Source: Stomoxys calcitrans
Lineage: Eukaryota > Arthropoda > Insecta > Diptera > Muscidae
Assembly (NCBI RefSeq): GCF_963082655.1
Contig: NC_081553.1
Coordinates: 20,863,979-20,927,978, forward strand
Direction of reading: 5' to 3'
DNA: 64,000 nt
Part shown: positions 11,364 through 22,575 of the stretch, in pieces
Numbering within the stretch: position 1 is the stretch's first letter
Layout: every line of letters starts with the position of its first letter
Made by a program: the position numbers and the translations under genes
The notes under the pieces: generated by a model
Seen by the model: the letters and a program-made list of their open reading frames with translations, nothing else
Told to the model about the DNA's origin: nothing
Databases searched by the model: none

Positions 11364-12763
11364 ACCCTTTAATACTCTCTTGATGCTCTTATCATCTGAC
11401 TTAAGTTCTTTCTGGAAATTTACTTCCTTGGCCATTTTGCACTGAGCTGCACTTTGCTGCTCATCTTCATTATTAAGGCAATTTAGCAATTTGATCAGTG
11501 ACCAGAAATGCCAATAACTGAGTTATTCAATAAATTCGTTTCGAAGCTTGGGATCGTCTTAATAATTTTAAACAACTTTCCACTAAATTGCCCCATAATT
11601 TAATGTAGTCCTCGCTTAACAAGCCATTCTGTCTTGCAACATACTTGAGTGGGCCTACATGACGGCTGAGATGAGTAAAAGGAAAATGTAATGGGGCGGG
11701 GGAGCAAAACCTTGATGTTGTTTATTTGATTTGAAAGTAAAATGCACTTTCCTTAGTCAAGAAGGTTTTCTTCATTTTCTTGTTCGTGCTCTTCTTCTGC
11801 TCTTCCTGTTTTTGTTTTTCTCTAAAGTTGTTGTTGTTATGCTTGTTGTTAAGTTGAAATTATGTCTGGTTTCGAAGGTGTTTCCAGGCAGAGAGGCAGC
11901 CGGGCAGACAGACAAACCAACCATAAACCTCAAAGTCTCTCCAAGTATTCCCAAGATAAAGATGTCGGATGTTATATTGAGTCTGCCTATGCAAGTGGCA
12001 GCAAAAGCTGTTGCAGCATAGCAGAAGGCCATTTGAAGGATACAGAGACAGCCACAGATGCTGATGCTGATGTTGGGTGGAGTATTGGGTTGGGGGAAAG
12101 AACCCATGGTAACTGTTGCATTTCCTTTGCGCGCGTTTATTTTGTGAAGTCTCTTACAAGCAAAGGACTAAAATGTGGAATCTGGAGCACAGACGAACAC
12201 CAACAAACGCGCATTACATTAAGAGGAAAAAAAGTTTACGAATTGCAAATTTCATTAAACTTAAAAAAAATTCCCGGTACTTGTTGTTTCTTTGTTTTTG
12301 TTTTTCCCCATTGCAGATGTTGATCAACAAGAGATATTAGGGTGTATTGGGGTTTTTGCTAAATCAAGAATATCCTTGAAATTTGATTTAAACACATAAT
12401 TTGGAAGAACATTGATTTTTGCCGCAAGTAAAAACAGAATTTTGTGTTTCAAAGAATATGTTTAAGATAATTGGAAACAATTATTTGTAGGATTATGTTG
12501 CAATAATGTTGTCATTTGTGAAGCGTAGTTATTACAGTTGGAACATATTTGCTCCAAATATGATACGGATTGTTTAATAACTCATCTGAAAACATCTGCT
12601 GAGGTCCATAAAAATTGGTTCGGAATAAGATATAGCTCCCACTTTGTAATTATAGGGCCCGATTTTTGCCTTTCCTTAGGGTTTTTTTATGTGCTGACTC
12701 CCATTGGCTCGTTGCTGTGCGAAACACCTTAGTCTAGAAGTTTACAAGGCTAATTATCTAAGT
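11364..12763. other. single-copy-looking island, no recognised gene
   Basis: The sequence resembles fly intronic or intergenic DNA, with TTG/CTT-rich and GATGCTGATG runs. The longest open frame (11862-12323 plus, 153 codons) starts at an ATG but has no recognisable domain, an uneven composition and an overlapping opposite-strand frame. I do not call it a gene. Confidence 0.5.
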
Positions 12764-12905
12764 TTATTACCCCACAAGTGTCACCAACACTAGGAGGGGA
12801 ACACACTGCTGCCAATTTTTTCTCATGACCTCGGCGGGATTCGAACCCAGGCGTTCAGCGTCAGAGGCAGACATGGCAACATCTGAGCTACTCTGGCCCC
12901 CCCAG
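12764..12905 (-). mobile_element. tRNA-derived SINE fragment (family S1)
   Basis: The reverse complement carries an A-box-like TAGCTCAGATGTTGCCATG and the B box GGTTCGAATCC, followed by the S1 body (CCCCTCCTAGTG). It is truncated within the body. Confidence 0.8.
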
Positions 12906-12989
12906 ACAGATGGTACCGAATATTTATTCGCGATATGTACTGCAGTTTCGAAGACCGCGTAGATATTTTTGAGGTTGGGTTGTCCCCTT

Positions 12990-13070
12990 AGGAGGACACC
13001 GTAGCGCAGAGGTGGGCATGTCCGCCTATGACGCTGAACGTGAATTGGAGTCCTGACGAGAACATTAAAA
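12990..13070 (+). mobile_element. SINE S1, left half, interrupted by a family B element
   Basis: It holds CACCGTAGCGCAGAGG, CATGTCCGCC and a decayed B box, then GACGAGAACATT plus an A-run. The missing downstream body resumes at 14562-14625 (TAATGCTGGCAAC, GCCATGTAAAA), immediately after the family B element. The B element therefore entered the A-rich stretch of this SINE. Confidence 0.7.
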
Positions 13071-14561
13071 ACAAGTAAAAGTGTGCTAAGTTCGGCCGGG
13101 CCGAATCTTATATACCCTCCACCATGGATCGCATTTGTCGAGTTCTTTTCCCGGCATCTCTTCTTAGGCAAAAAAGAATATAAGAAAAGAGTTGCTCTGC
13201 TATTAAAACGATATCAAGATATGGTCCGGTTCGGACCACAATTAAATTATATGTTGGAGACCTGTGTAAAATTTCAGCCAAATCGTATAAGAATTGCACC
13301 CATTGGGGCTCACGAAGTAAAATAGGGAGAACGATTTATATGGGATCTGTATCGGGCTATAGACCGATTCAGACCATAATAAACAAGTTTGTTGATGGTC
13401 ATGAGAGGATCCGTCGTACAAAATTTCAGGCAAATCGGATAATAATTGCGACCTCTAGGGGTCAAGAAGTCAAGATCCCAGATCGGTTTATATGGCAGCT
13501 ATATCAGGTTATGAACCGATTTGAACCTTATTTGACACAGTTGTTGAAAGTAAAAATAAAATACGTCATGCAAAATTTCAGCCAAATCGAATAGGAATTG
13601 CGCCCTCTAAAAGCTCAAGAAGTCAAATCCCCAGATCTGTTTATATGACAGCTATATCAGGTTATGCACCGATTTGAACCATACTTGGCACAGTTGTTGG
13701 ATATCATAACGAAATACTTCGTGCAAAAATTCATTCAAATCGGATAAGAATTGTGCCCTCTAGAGGCTCAAGAAGTCAAGACCCAAGATCGGTTTATATG
13801 GCAGCTATATCAGGTTATGGACCGATTTAAACCATACTTGGCACAGTTGTTGGGTATCATAACAAAACAAGTCGTGCGAAATTCCATTCCATTCGGATCA
13901 GAATTGCGCCCTCTAGAGGCTCAAGAAGTCAAGACCCAAGATCGGTTTATATGGCAGATTTATCAGGTTATGGGCCGATTTGAACCGTACTTGGCACAGT
14001 TGTTGGATATAATAACAAAACACGTCGTACAAAATTTCATTTCAATCGGATAAGAATTGCGCACTCTAGAGGCTCAAGAAGTCAAGACCCAAGATCGGTT
14101 TATATGGCAGCTATATCAGGTTATGGACCGATTTAAACCATACTTGGCATAGTTGTTGGATGTCATAACAAAACACGTCGTGCAAAATTTCATCCGAATC
14201 GGATAAGAATTGCGCACTCTAGAGGCTCAAGAAGTCAAGACCCAAGATCGGTTTATATGACAGCTATATCAAAACATGGACCGATATGGCCCATTTAGAA
14301 TACCAACTGACCTACACTAATAAGAAGTATTTGTGCAAAATTTCAAGCGGCTAGCTTTACTCCTTCGAAAATTAGCGTGCTTTCGACAGACAAACGGTCG
14401 GACGGACAGACAGACGGACAGATGGACGGACGGACAGACGGACGGACACGGCTAGATCGACATAAAATGTCACGACGATCAAGAATATAAATACTTTATG
14501 GGGTCTCAGACGAATATTTCGTCTGATACCCTCCACCCCATCTTATGGTGGAGGGTATAAA
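13071..14561 (+). mobile_element. family B element, complete
   Basis: The left end is ACAAGTAAAA with the GTTCGGCCGGGCCGAA palindrome, then TATACCCTCCACCATGG. The monomers have a 152-153 bp period, with CTCTAGAGGCTCAAGAAGTC at about 13758, 13911, 14064 and 14216. The right end has a (GACG)n stretch near 14400-14450 and closes with TATGGTGGAGGGTATAAAAA. TATACCCTCCACCAT at the left and ATGGTGGAGGGTATA at the right form a subterminal inverted repeat. No coding capacity. Confidence 0.85.
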
Positions 14562-14625
14562 AATTCAGTTATGGCCTGGTAATGCTGGCAACTGTTATGA
14601 GAAACTTTGCCATGTAAAAAAGAAG
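14562..14625 (+). mobile_element. SINE S1, right half of the copy split by family B
   Basis: This is the body segment (TAATGCTGGCAAC then GCCATGTAAAA), contiguous in SINE order with the half ending at 13070. Confidence 0.6.
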
Positions 14626-14627
14626 GC

Positions 14628-14925
14628 CACCGTAGCGCAGAAATTAGCATGTCCGCCTGTTACGCTGAACGCCTGGGTTCGAATCCTGGCGAGAACATCA
14701 GAAAAAATTTTCAACTGTGGTTATCCCCTCCTAATGCTGGCGACATTTGTGAGGTACTATGCCATGTTAAAACTACTCACCAAAGAGGTGTAGCACTGCG
14801 GCACGCCGTTCGGACTCGGCTATAAAAAGGAGGCCCCTTATCACTAAGCTTAAACTTGAATCCGGCTGCACTCAGTGATATGTGAGAAGTTCCTTAGTGG
14901 AATGTTCATGAGCAAATTTGCATAT
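14628..14925 (+). mobile_element. SINE S1, near full length
   Basis: The tRNA-like head has an A box (TAGCGCAGAAATTAGCATG) and an intact B box (GGTTCGAATCC). The body contains CGGACTCGGCTATAAAAAGG and GATATGTGAGAAG. It is Pol III-type in structure and non-coding. The best sister copy is at 63592-63895. Confidence 0.85.
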
Positions 14926-14926
14926 G

Positions 14927-14977
14927 CATGCCATGTAAAAACTTCTCCTCAAAGAGGTGTCGCACTGCGGCACGCCG
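14927..14977 (+). mobile_element. SINE S1 left part, split by the Transib-like insertion
   Basis: This body segment (GCCATGTAAAAAC, AGAGGTGTCGCACTGCGG, CACGCCG) stops exactly at an inverted terminus beginning CACAGTG. The next SINE bases (TTCG, CCCTTATCATTGAGC) resume at 20667. Confidence 0.8.
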
Positions 14978-15319
14978 CACAGTGGGAGAAAATCGAAAAA
15001 AACTAGAAAAAAATATGTTATTTGAAAACGGATGAAGATTACTATTTGAAATTTGAAAAGGTGAGAGCTGAGGTGTTATCAAGATCATGCGTAAAATATC
15101 AAGCCCTGTAGGTCCTCTTGGCATTTCGAAAAATTGTTCGGTCTGCCAAATCTTTATTTGTGGTTCGATTTTCAAAATTTTTTGCTGGATAGTGCTTAAA
15201 GATCCCTACGCGTTGTTTTACTTGCAAATTGAATATCTTTTTATTGAATAATCTGACGTGGATACTTTTTGCGACGAAGTCGTGGTAAATTTCGCCATTA
15301 ATCTAAATCATGTATAACA

Positions 15320-16889
15320 AGTAAAAATACGTGGATACACACCACCATGGAAAATTAACCATCCTCATTTATGACAACTCCACTACCACATCCACAGTAT
15401 TATGCAAACGGGGGCTGGTCTGGATCATGTTTGATTTAAGTCCCGATAACTCTTTTACAAGTCACTGTTTCAGCGAAATCGGGCAACACATTCGATTTTT
15501 ATGGGATTAAGACTCTAAATTGGAAACTCGGTCTATATGGCTGCTATATGCATAGGGAGTCTGATCTGGACCATATTTGAGTCGGATGTTGGGAGGTATA
15601 ATACAAGTCACTGAGTGAAATTCCAGCAAAATCGAGTAATAATTGTGGCTTTTATGGGTTCTAGACCCTTAATCGACAGATCGGTCTATATGGCAGCTAT
15701 ATCAGAATGAAGACAGATTTGAACCATATTTGAGTCGGATATCAGTAGGCTTGAAACCACTCACTATTTAACCTTTCAGCGAAATCGGATAGTAATTACG
15801 ACTCTTATGGGTTCCAGACCCTTTATCAGCAGATCGGTCTATATGGAAGCTATATCTATATATAGTTCGATCTGAGCCATATATAAGTCAGATGTCGGGA
15901 GGTTTAAAAAATCTCACTGGTTCAAATTTGAGCGAAATCGGGTATTAAATAAAGCTTTTATGGGCTTCAGACCCATTATCTGGAGATCGGTCTATATGCA
16001 GCTATACCTAAATATAGTCCGATTTGAGCCATGTTTGGGTCAGATGTCGGGAGGCTTAAAATAACCCACTGTTTCAAATTTGAGCGAAATCGGTTAAAAA
16101 GTAAAGCTTTCATGGGTTTCAGACCCTTTATCGGCAGATCGTTCGATATGGCAGCTATATCTAAATATAGTCCGATCTGGACTATATGCAGGTCAGATAT
16201 CAGGAAGCTTAAATTAACCCTCTGTTTCAAGTTTGAGCGAAATCGGGTATTAAATAAAGCTTTTATGGGCTTCGGACCCTTTATCGGGAGATCGGTCTAT
16301 ATGGCAGCTATATCTTAATAAAGTCCGATCTAAACCATATTTGGGTCAAATGTCGGGAGGATTAAAATAACACACTGTTTCAAATTTGAGCGCCATCGGG
16401 TATTAAATAAAGCTTTTATGGGCTTCAGAACCTTTATCGGGAGATCGTTCTATATGGCAGCTATGTCCAAATATATTCCGATCGGGCCCATATTTAGGTC
16501 GGATATCGCGAAACTTAAAATAACCAACTGTTTTGTATTTCAGCAAAATCGGATAAAAAATAAAGTTTTTGTGGTACCTTTTTCTGCAGATCGGTCTATA
16601 TAGCAGCTATATCCAAATATGGTCCGATTTGGCCCGTTCAAGAACTTAACCAGCGTGCATCAAAAAGACGTATCTGTGCCAAATTTCAGATCAATATCTC
16701 AATTTTTGAAGGCTCTAGAGTGATTACAACAGACGGACGGACAGACACACGGACATCGTTAAATCGTCTTAGAATTTTACGACGATCCGAAATAAACATG
16801 CTTTATGGGGTTGGAAATTGATATGTCGATGTGTTGCAAACGGAATGATTTAATGAATATACCCCCTATCCTATGGTGGTGGGTATAAA
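15320..16889 (+). mobile_element. family E element, complete (period about 152 bp)
   Basis: The decayed left end is ACAAGTAAAAAT with CACCACCATGG. The monomers are marked by GTCTATATGG(C/A) at about 15531, 15683, 15836, 15989, 16145, 16293 and 16449, and by TCAGATGTCGGGAGG. The right end has ACAGACGGACGGACAGAC and CCTATGGTGGTGGGTATAAA. Only this family has the GGGAGG motif. Confidence 0.8.
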
Positions 16890-17026
16890 TATGAGAATCG
16901 AACCACGAATGCCTTCGTAAGTTGCAAACTACAAAGCCAACCTTGGTCAAAGTTTCAACAACCAAAACTGAAAACTCGTATATCCCCGCTATCAGTGCGT
17001 ACTCAAGCAAACAGAAAAAAGTTTGG
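16890..17026. other. internal remnant between two inserted elements
   Basis: It lies between the family E right end and the family B left end and belongs by position to the interior of the Transib-like element. I recognise no coding sequence. Confidence 0.4.
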
Positions 17027-18052
17027 ACAAGTAAGGGGTAGCTAAGTTCGGCCGGGCCGAATCTTATATACCCTCCACCATGGATCTCATTTGTCGACTT
17101 CTATACGCGGTATCTCTTTGTAGGCAAACAAAGAATATTGAATAAGAACTGTTATGCTATTGGAGCTATATCAAGTTATAGTCCGATTCGGACGATAAAT
17201 GAATGCTGAACATTGTAGAAGTCATGGGGTAGTATTTCAGTCCATTCGGATAAGAATTGCGCCTTGTAGGGGCTCAAGAAGCAAAGTCGGAAGATCGGTT
17301 TATATGGGAGCTGTATCAAGCTATTAATCGATTCACACCATATTAGACACGTATGTTGAAGGTCATGAGAGAAGCCGTTGTACGAAATTTCAGCCAAATC
17401 GGATGAGAATTGCGCCCTCTAGAGGCTCAAGAAGTCAAGACCCCAGATCGGTTTATATGACAGCTATATCAGGTTATGTAGCGAATTGCGCCATACTTAA
17501 CACAGTCATTGGAAGTCATAATAGAACATCTTATGAAAAATTTCACCCAAATCGGACGAGAATTGCGCCCTCTACAGGCTCAAGAAATCAAGATCCAAGA
17601 TCGGTTTATATGACAGCTATATCAGATTATAAACCGAATCATACTTAACACAGTTGTTGGAAGTGATACCAAAACACTACGTGCAAAATTTCAGTCAAAT
17701 CGGACGAGAATTGCGCCCTCTGGAGGGTCAAGAATTCAAGATCCAAGATCGATTTATATGGCAGCTATATCAAACTATGAAACAATTTGGCCCATTTACA
17801 ATCTCATCCGACCTACACTAATAAAAAGTATTTGTGCGAAATTTCAAAAGCCTAGCTTTACTCCTTCGAAAGTTAGCGTGCTTTAGACAGACAGACGGAC
17901 GGACGGACGGACGGACATGGCTAGATCGACTAAAAATGACATGACGATCAAGAATATATATAATTTATGGGGTCTCAGACGCATATTTCGAGGTGTTACA
18001 AACAGAATGACGAAATTAGTATACCCCCATCCTATGGTGGAGGGTAAAAATA
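17027..18052 (+). mobile_element. family B element, complete, short array
   Basis: The left end is ACAAGTAAGGGG with an intact palindrome and TATACCCTCCACCATGG. About five monomers carry GCGCCCTCTAGAGGCTCAAG. The right end has (GACG)n near 17885-17915 and CCTATGGTGGAGGGTA. Confidence 0.85.
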
Positions 18053-18104
18053 GGACCACTAATGAAGATTTGGCAGGGATAGGAATTTTCAAGCACTATG
18101 CAGC

Positions 18105-20610
18105 AAAAACAAGTAAAAAGGCGTTAAGTTCGGCTGGGCCGAACTTTGGATACCCACCACCTCGGGTATATATGTAAACCACTTTTCATCAAAATCCAGT
18201 GAAAATTGCATAACTTATGTCACATAGCAGTTATATCGAAATATGATCCGATTTGTACCAAATAGCAAAATTTTGGTCGTTTTAGTAGATACATCTAAAA
18301 CTAAACCGATCTGAACCATATACAAAATGGATGTCGAAAAGCCTAACATAATTCAATGCGTCAAATTTCAGTTAAATTCGCCTTTTTTGGGGCCAAGACT
18401 TTAAATCGAGATATCGGTCTATATGCAAATCTTGGTTGACCTAGACCAGATATATGTGTAGGAGCTTAACTTAACTCTCTGTCCACAATTTGGCAACATC
18501 GCATAATAAATGCGCCTTTTATGGGCCTAAAACATTAAATCGAGGGATCGGTCTATATGGCATCTATATTCAAATCTGGACCGATCTGAGTGAAATTGAA
18601 GGAGGATGTCGAAGGGCCTAACACAACTCACTGTCCCAAATTGCGGCGACATCTGACAATAAATGCGGTTTTTATTGCCCCAAAACCTCAAATCAAGGGA
18701 TCGGTCTATATGGCAGCTATATCCAAATCTGAACCGATCTGAGCCAAATAGAAGAAAGATGTCGAGGGGCCTAACACAACTCACTGTCCCAAATTTCAGC
18801 AAAATCGGATAATAAATGTGGCTTTTATGGGCCTTAGACCCTAAATCGGAGGATCGGTCTATAAGGCAGCTATATCCAAATCTAGACCGATCTGAGCCAA
18901 ATTAACGAAGGACATCGAAGGGTCTAAGACAACGCACTGCCCCAAATTTCAGCAACATCGGATAATAAATGTGGCTTTAAGGGGCTTAGACCCTAAATCT
19001 GAGAATCGGTCTATATGGCAGCTATATCCAAATCTGGACCGATCTGGGCCAACTTAACGAAGGACATCGAAGGGTCTAAGACAACTCACTGTCCCAAATT
19101 TCAGCAAAATCGGATAATAAATGAAGCTTTTATGGGCCTAAGACCCTAAATCGGAGAATCAGTCTATATGGCAGCTATATCCAAATCTCTACCGATATGG
19201 GCCAAATTGACAAAGGACATCGAAGGGTCTAACACAACTCACTGCCATAAGTTGCAGCAAAATCGGATAATAAATGTGGCTTTAAGGGGCTTAGACCCTA
19301 AATCTGAGAATGGGTCTATATGGAATCTATATCCAAATCTGGACCGATCTGAGTGAAATTGAAGGAGTTGTGTTAGGCCACAACTCACTGACCCAAATTG
19401 CGGCGACATCTGACAAAAAATGCCGTTTTTATTGCCCCAAAACCTAAAACCGAGAGATCGGTCTATATGGCAGCTATATCGAAATCTGAACTGATCTGAG
19501 TGAAATCGAAGGAGGATGTCGAAGGGCCTAACACAACTCACTGTCCCAAATTTCAGCAAAATCGGATAATAAATAAGGATTTTATGGGCCTAAGACCCTA
19601 AATCGGAGGACCGGTCTATATTGCAGCTATATCCAAATCTGAACCGATCTGAGCCAAATTGAAGAAGGATGTCGAAGGGTCTAGCACAACTCACTGAACA
19701 AAATCGGATAATAGATGTGGATTTTATGGGCTTAAGACCCTAAATCGGAGGATCGGTCTATATGGCAGCTATATCCAAATCTGGACCGATCTGAGCCAAA
19801 TTGGCCAAGGATGTTGAAGGGCCTAACACAACTCACTATCCCAAATTTCAGCAAAATCTGATAATATATGTGGCTTTTATGGGCCTAAGACCCTAAATCG
19901 GAGAATCGGTCTATATGGCAGCTATATCCAAATGTGAACCGATCTGGGCCAAATTAACGAAGGACATCGAGAGTCTAAGACAACTCACTGTCCCAAATTT
20001 CAACAAAATCGGATAATAAATGAGGCTTTTATGGGCCTAAGACCCTAAATCGGAGAATCGGTCTATATGGCAGCTATTTCCAAATCTAAACCGATCTGGA
20101 CCAAATTGACGAAGAATGTCGAAGGGTCTAAGACAACTCAATGTCCCAAATTTCAGCAAAATCGGATAATAAATGTGGCTTTTATGGACCTTAGACCCTA
20201 CATCGGAGGATCGGTCTATATGGCAGCTATATCCAAATCTGGACCGATCTGTCCCAAATTAACGAAGGATGTCGAAGGGCCTAGCACATCTCACTGTCCC
20301 AAATTTCAGCAAAATCGTTTAATAAATGTGGCTTTTATGGGGCTTAGACCCTAAATCGGAGGATCGGTCTATATGGCAGCTATATCCAAATCTGAACCAA
20401 TCTGAGCCAAATTGAAGAAAGATGTCGAAGGGCCTAATATAACTCACTGTCCCAAATTTCAGCAAAACCGGATAATAAATGTGGCTTTTATGGGCGTAAG
20501 ACACTAAATCGGCGGATCGGTCTATATGGCAGCTATATCCAAATCTGAACCGATCTGAGCCAAATTGAAAAAGAATGTCAAAGGGTCTAGCACAACTCGC
20601 TGTCTCACAT
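18105..20610 (+). mobile_element. family A element, about 15 monomers, right end missing
   Basis: The left end is AACAAGTAAAAAGGCG, a near-perfect palindrome and GGATACCCACCACC. The anchor TCGGTCTATA recurs about 15 times from 18413 to 20517 at 151-153 bp spacing. The element stops abruptly near 20610 against the Transib-like right terminus. Long frames on both strands come from the roughly 51-codon period. Confidence 0.85.
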
Positions 20611-20666
20611 GTTCTTGCACTGCATATTTTTTATCAGTTTTTTCGATTTTCTCCCACTGTGCGCCG

Positions 20667-20790
20667 TTCGAAATCGGAATTCCCTTATCATTGAGCTTAA
20701 AACTTGAATCGAACAGCGCTCATTGATATATGAGAAGTTTGCCCCTGCTTCTTAATGGCGTCCCCTTCATACTTAGGGCACGCCATTTTC
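20667..20790 (+). mobile_element. SINE S1 right part, split by the Transib-like insertion
   Basis: It continues the SINE order from 14977: CCCTTATCATTGAGCTTAAA, then ATATATGAGAAGTTTGCCCC. A short stretch of the SINE (around CTATAAAAAGG) is deleted compared with the 63592 copy. Confidence 0.75.
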
Positions 20791-21980
20791 TTTTAAAGAC
20801 CTTTCATTTAAGTCCCATATCGTGCTGATCGGTCTATATGTCCTCAGGGGACATTCCTCAGAGAAGGTTAGACTTTGCTGAATTTCCTTATCTCGTCACT
20901 TCGCTCCATTACAGACCGACATGTAAAAATTTAAGAATCCCAACCCCATCTTCTGGCTTCGAGATATTCTCATATACTCTTTTTGTTTTGGTCAAAATAA
21001 ATATTTTATTCAAAAGTATTCTAGTGCTCCTCATCAATAAGCCCTACAATTGCTTAGGTCCATTGACATCACAGTACCTCAAAGTAACAGCAAGGATGCC
21101 CAGGAAAAGAAACTTACAAATTGACTATACAGGTAGAACTTCAACTTGCTAAAACTAACTATCATGGTGTATATGGGTGTATAAGTGTGCCTTAGTGTGT
21201 GTGCGTTGTACACCAAATTGTGGCCTTGTACCACTTCAAAAGAAATGTTGTGGAAATTGCCGTCGCTACGTCTGGCAATGGCTGAAATTGCACTCAAAAG
21301 CAACAGAGAGCTCCATCAAAAACCACCAACTAAGCAGTAAAGACACGAAAGTGGGGAGTGGGGGCAAAGCAGACGACAGCCTGAAAGTAGATATCAGGCA
21401 TTCTGGTGTGCTGCATAAAACTTTTCAAAAGCCATAATCCGCACTGTTTCTTAGTCAAATGCGGATGATTTTGATAGGGTTAAATGGATTTGTGTTCACT
21501 TTTACATTGAATTTAAATTCACTTTGCCAAACCTAAACGCAAAGTGGAAGTGACATTTAACTCAGAACAGCTGAGACTCCAGGTTGCTACCGGTGTGTTT
21601 GAGAGAGGGAGGGAGAGAGTGAGAGAGGGAGAGAGAGGAAAGAAGTGAGGGATATAGTCATAAAGAGCAACAAGCATACAAAAGCCTTCGAATGATTGAA
21701 CATTTTTTTGTTTGGATTTTGGCTTGTAATCTAGGATTTGTGGTAATGTGAATTTGAAAAATCACTGGCATTGAATATTTCATTCCCTTCATTTTAGTTC
21801 ATTGAAAACCGAGAAAGAAATGCTAAGAATTTCAAACAAATAAATAAATATTTATGATAATATGAAGGAGAAGATAGATGTTTGTGTTTTACTTGGGAAT
21901 TGATAGAATTTAGGAAGAAGAAAGGCAAGGTTTGCAAAGAATTCTTTATCAAATTGTTGATATGGGGTAAGGTGATGCTT
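20791..21980. other. intergenic/intronic sequence with a GA-rich microsatellite, no recognised gene
   Basis: The first 50 bp hold a family D-like scrap. The rest looks single-copy. A GAGA(GG)-type simple repeat lies at 21599-21640. Open frames at 20838-21152 and 21177-21437 show no known domain and are not called. Confidence 0.5.
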
Positions 21981-21984
21981 TTTG

Positions 21985-22290
21985 GGACATTTTTGTTCTA
22001 TACAGCTGCTAAAAAAGCTTTTGATAATCGTTGGTGGTTTAAACCGCTGTATACTAAAGTTGTCAGACCTTTAATGTCATATGGTGTTGTAACTTCGTGA
22101 ATGACACTTAAAAAATCCAATTAGTTCGCCATACTCAGCTGGATCGACAGGACGACTAAATGGGACATCATAGCCGCATTGATGACAACACTTACTGCTG
22201 TAGCAAATTAAATGAAACATTTATGTCTGCCATAATTGTGGCTAGACAAATTTGTGCAAGCAATGCCGTGAGGCTTTCTATTGATTTAAG
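21985..22290 (+). pseudogene. LINE reverse-transcriptase C-terminal fragment
   Basis: The translation contains KKAFDNRWWFKPLYTKVVRP and LMSYGVV, and in a shifted frame DRTTKWDIIAALMTTL, the pattern after the RT domain of Jockey-type LINEs (compare RAIGSKWGLNP and VIRPILTYASVVWW at about 42010-42110). Frameshifts and stops break it. Confidence 0.5.
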
Positions 22291-22312
22291 TAGCTGGTAC
22301 GGATTATGAGTT

Positions 22313-22575
22313 ATTATACCCAACACCATAGAATGGGGGAATACTAATCTAGCCATTCCGTTTGCAACACCTCGAAATATTCATCTAAGACCCCATAAGT
22401 TATATATATTCTTGATCATCTCGACGTTTTGAGACGATCTAGCCATGTCCGTCCGTGCGTCCGTCTGTCTGTCGAAATCACGATAGCGGTCGATCGCGTA
22501 AAACTAGCCGTAGGTCATTGGGGATTGTAAATGGGCCATATCGGTTCAGATTCAGATATAGCTCCCATCAGGGAC
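22313..22575 (-). mobile_element. family B-type right end, reverse, truncated
   Basis: It contains ACACCATAGAATGGGGG, TTCCGTTTGCAACACCTCG and CCGTCCGTGCGTCCGTCTG, then a stub of the first monomer. It ends at a G-run (22586-22595). Confidence 0.7.

Larger units (their letters stand above)
14978..20661. mobile_element. Transib-like DNA element (inverted termini CACAGTGGGAG), gutted and invaded by three 152-bp-repeat elements
   Basis: The left terminus (14978-15017) and the right terminus (20622-20661, reverse complement) match over about 40 bp, both beginning CACAGTGGGAGAAAATCG. CGCCG flanks both sides (14973-14977 and 20662-20666), and the outer sequences are the two halves of one SINE. Family knowledge: Transib elements start with a CAC(A/T)(G/A)TG terminus like the V(D)J heptamer and make 5-bp GC-rich target duplications. 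Once the inserted repeats (15320-16889, 17027-18052, 18105-20610) are set aside, only about 0.6 kb of element sequence remains and no transposase is seen, so it is non-autonomous. A hAT element is less likely because no 8-bp duplication fits. Confidence 0.65.

Noticed and set aside
11862..12323. 153-codon plus-strand frame as a possible gene
   Set aside because: No recognisable domain, an overlapping opposite-strand frame and microsatellite-like runs; looks like chance.
14978..20661. hAT element explanation for the CACAGTGGGAG termini
   Set aside because: No 8-bp duplication fits the flanks; a 5-bp GC-rich one does, and the SINE halves rejoin exactly with it.
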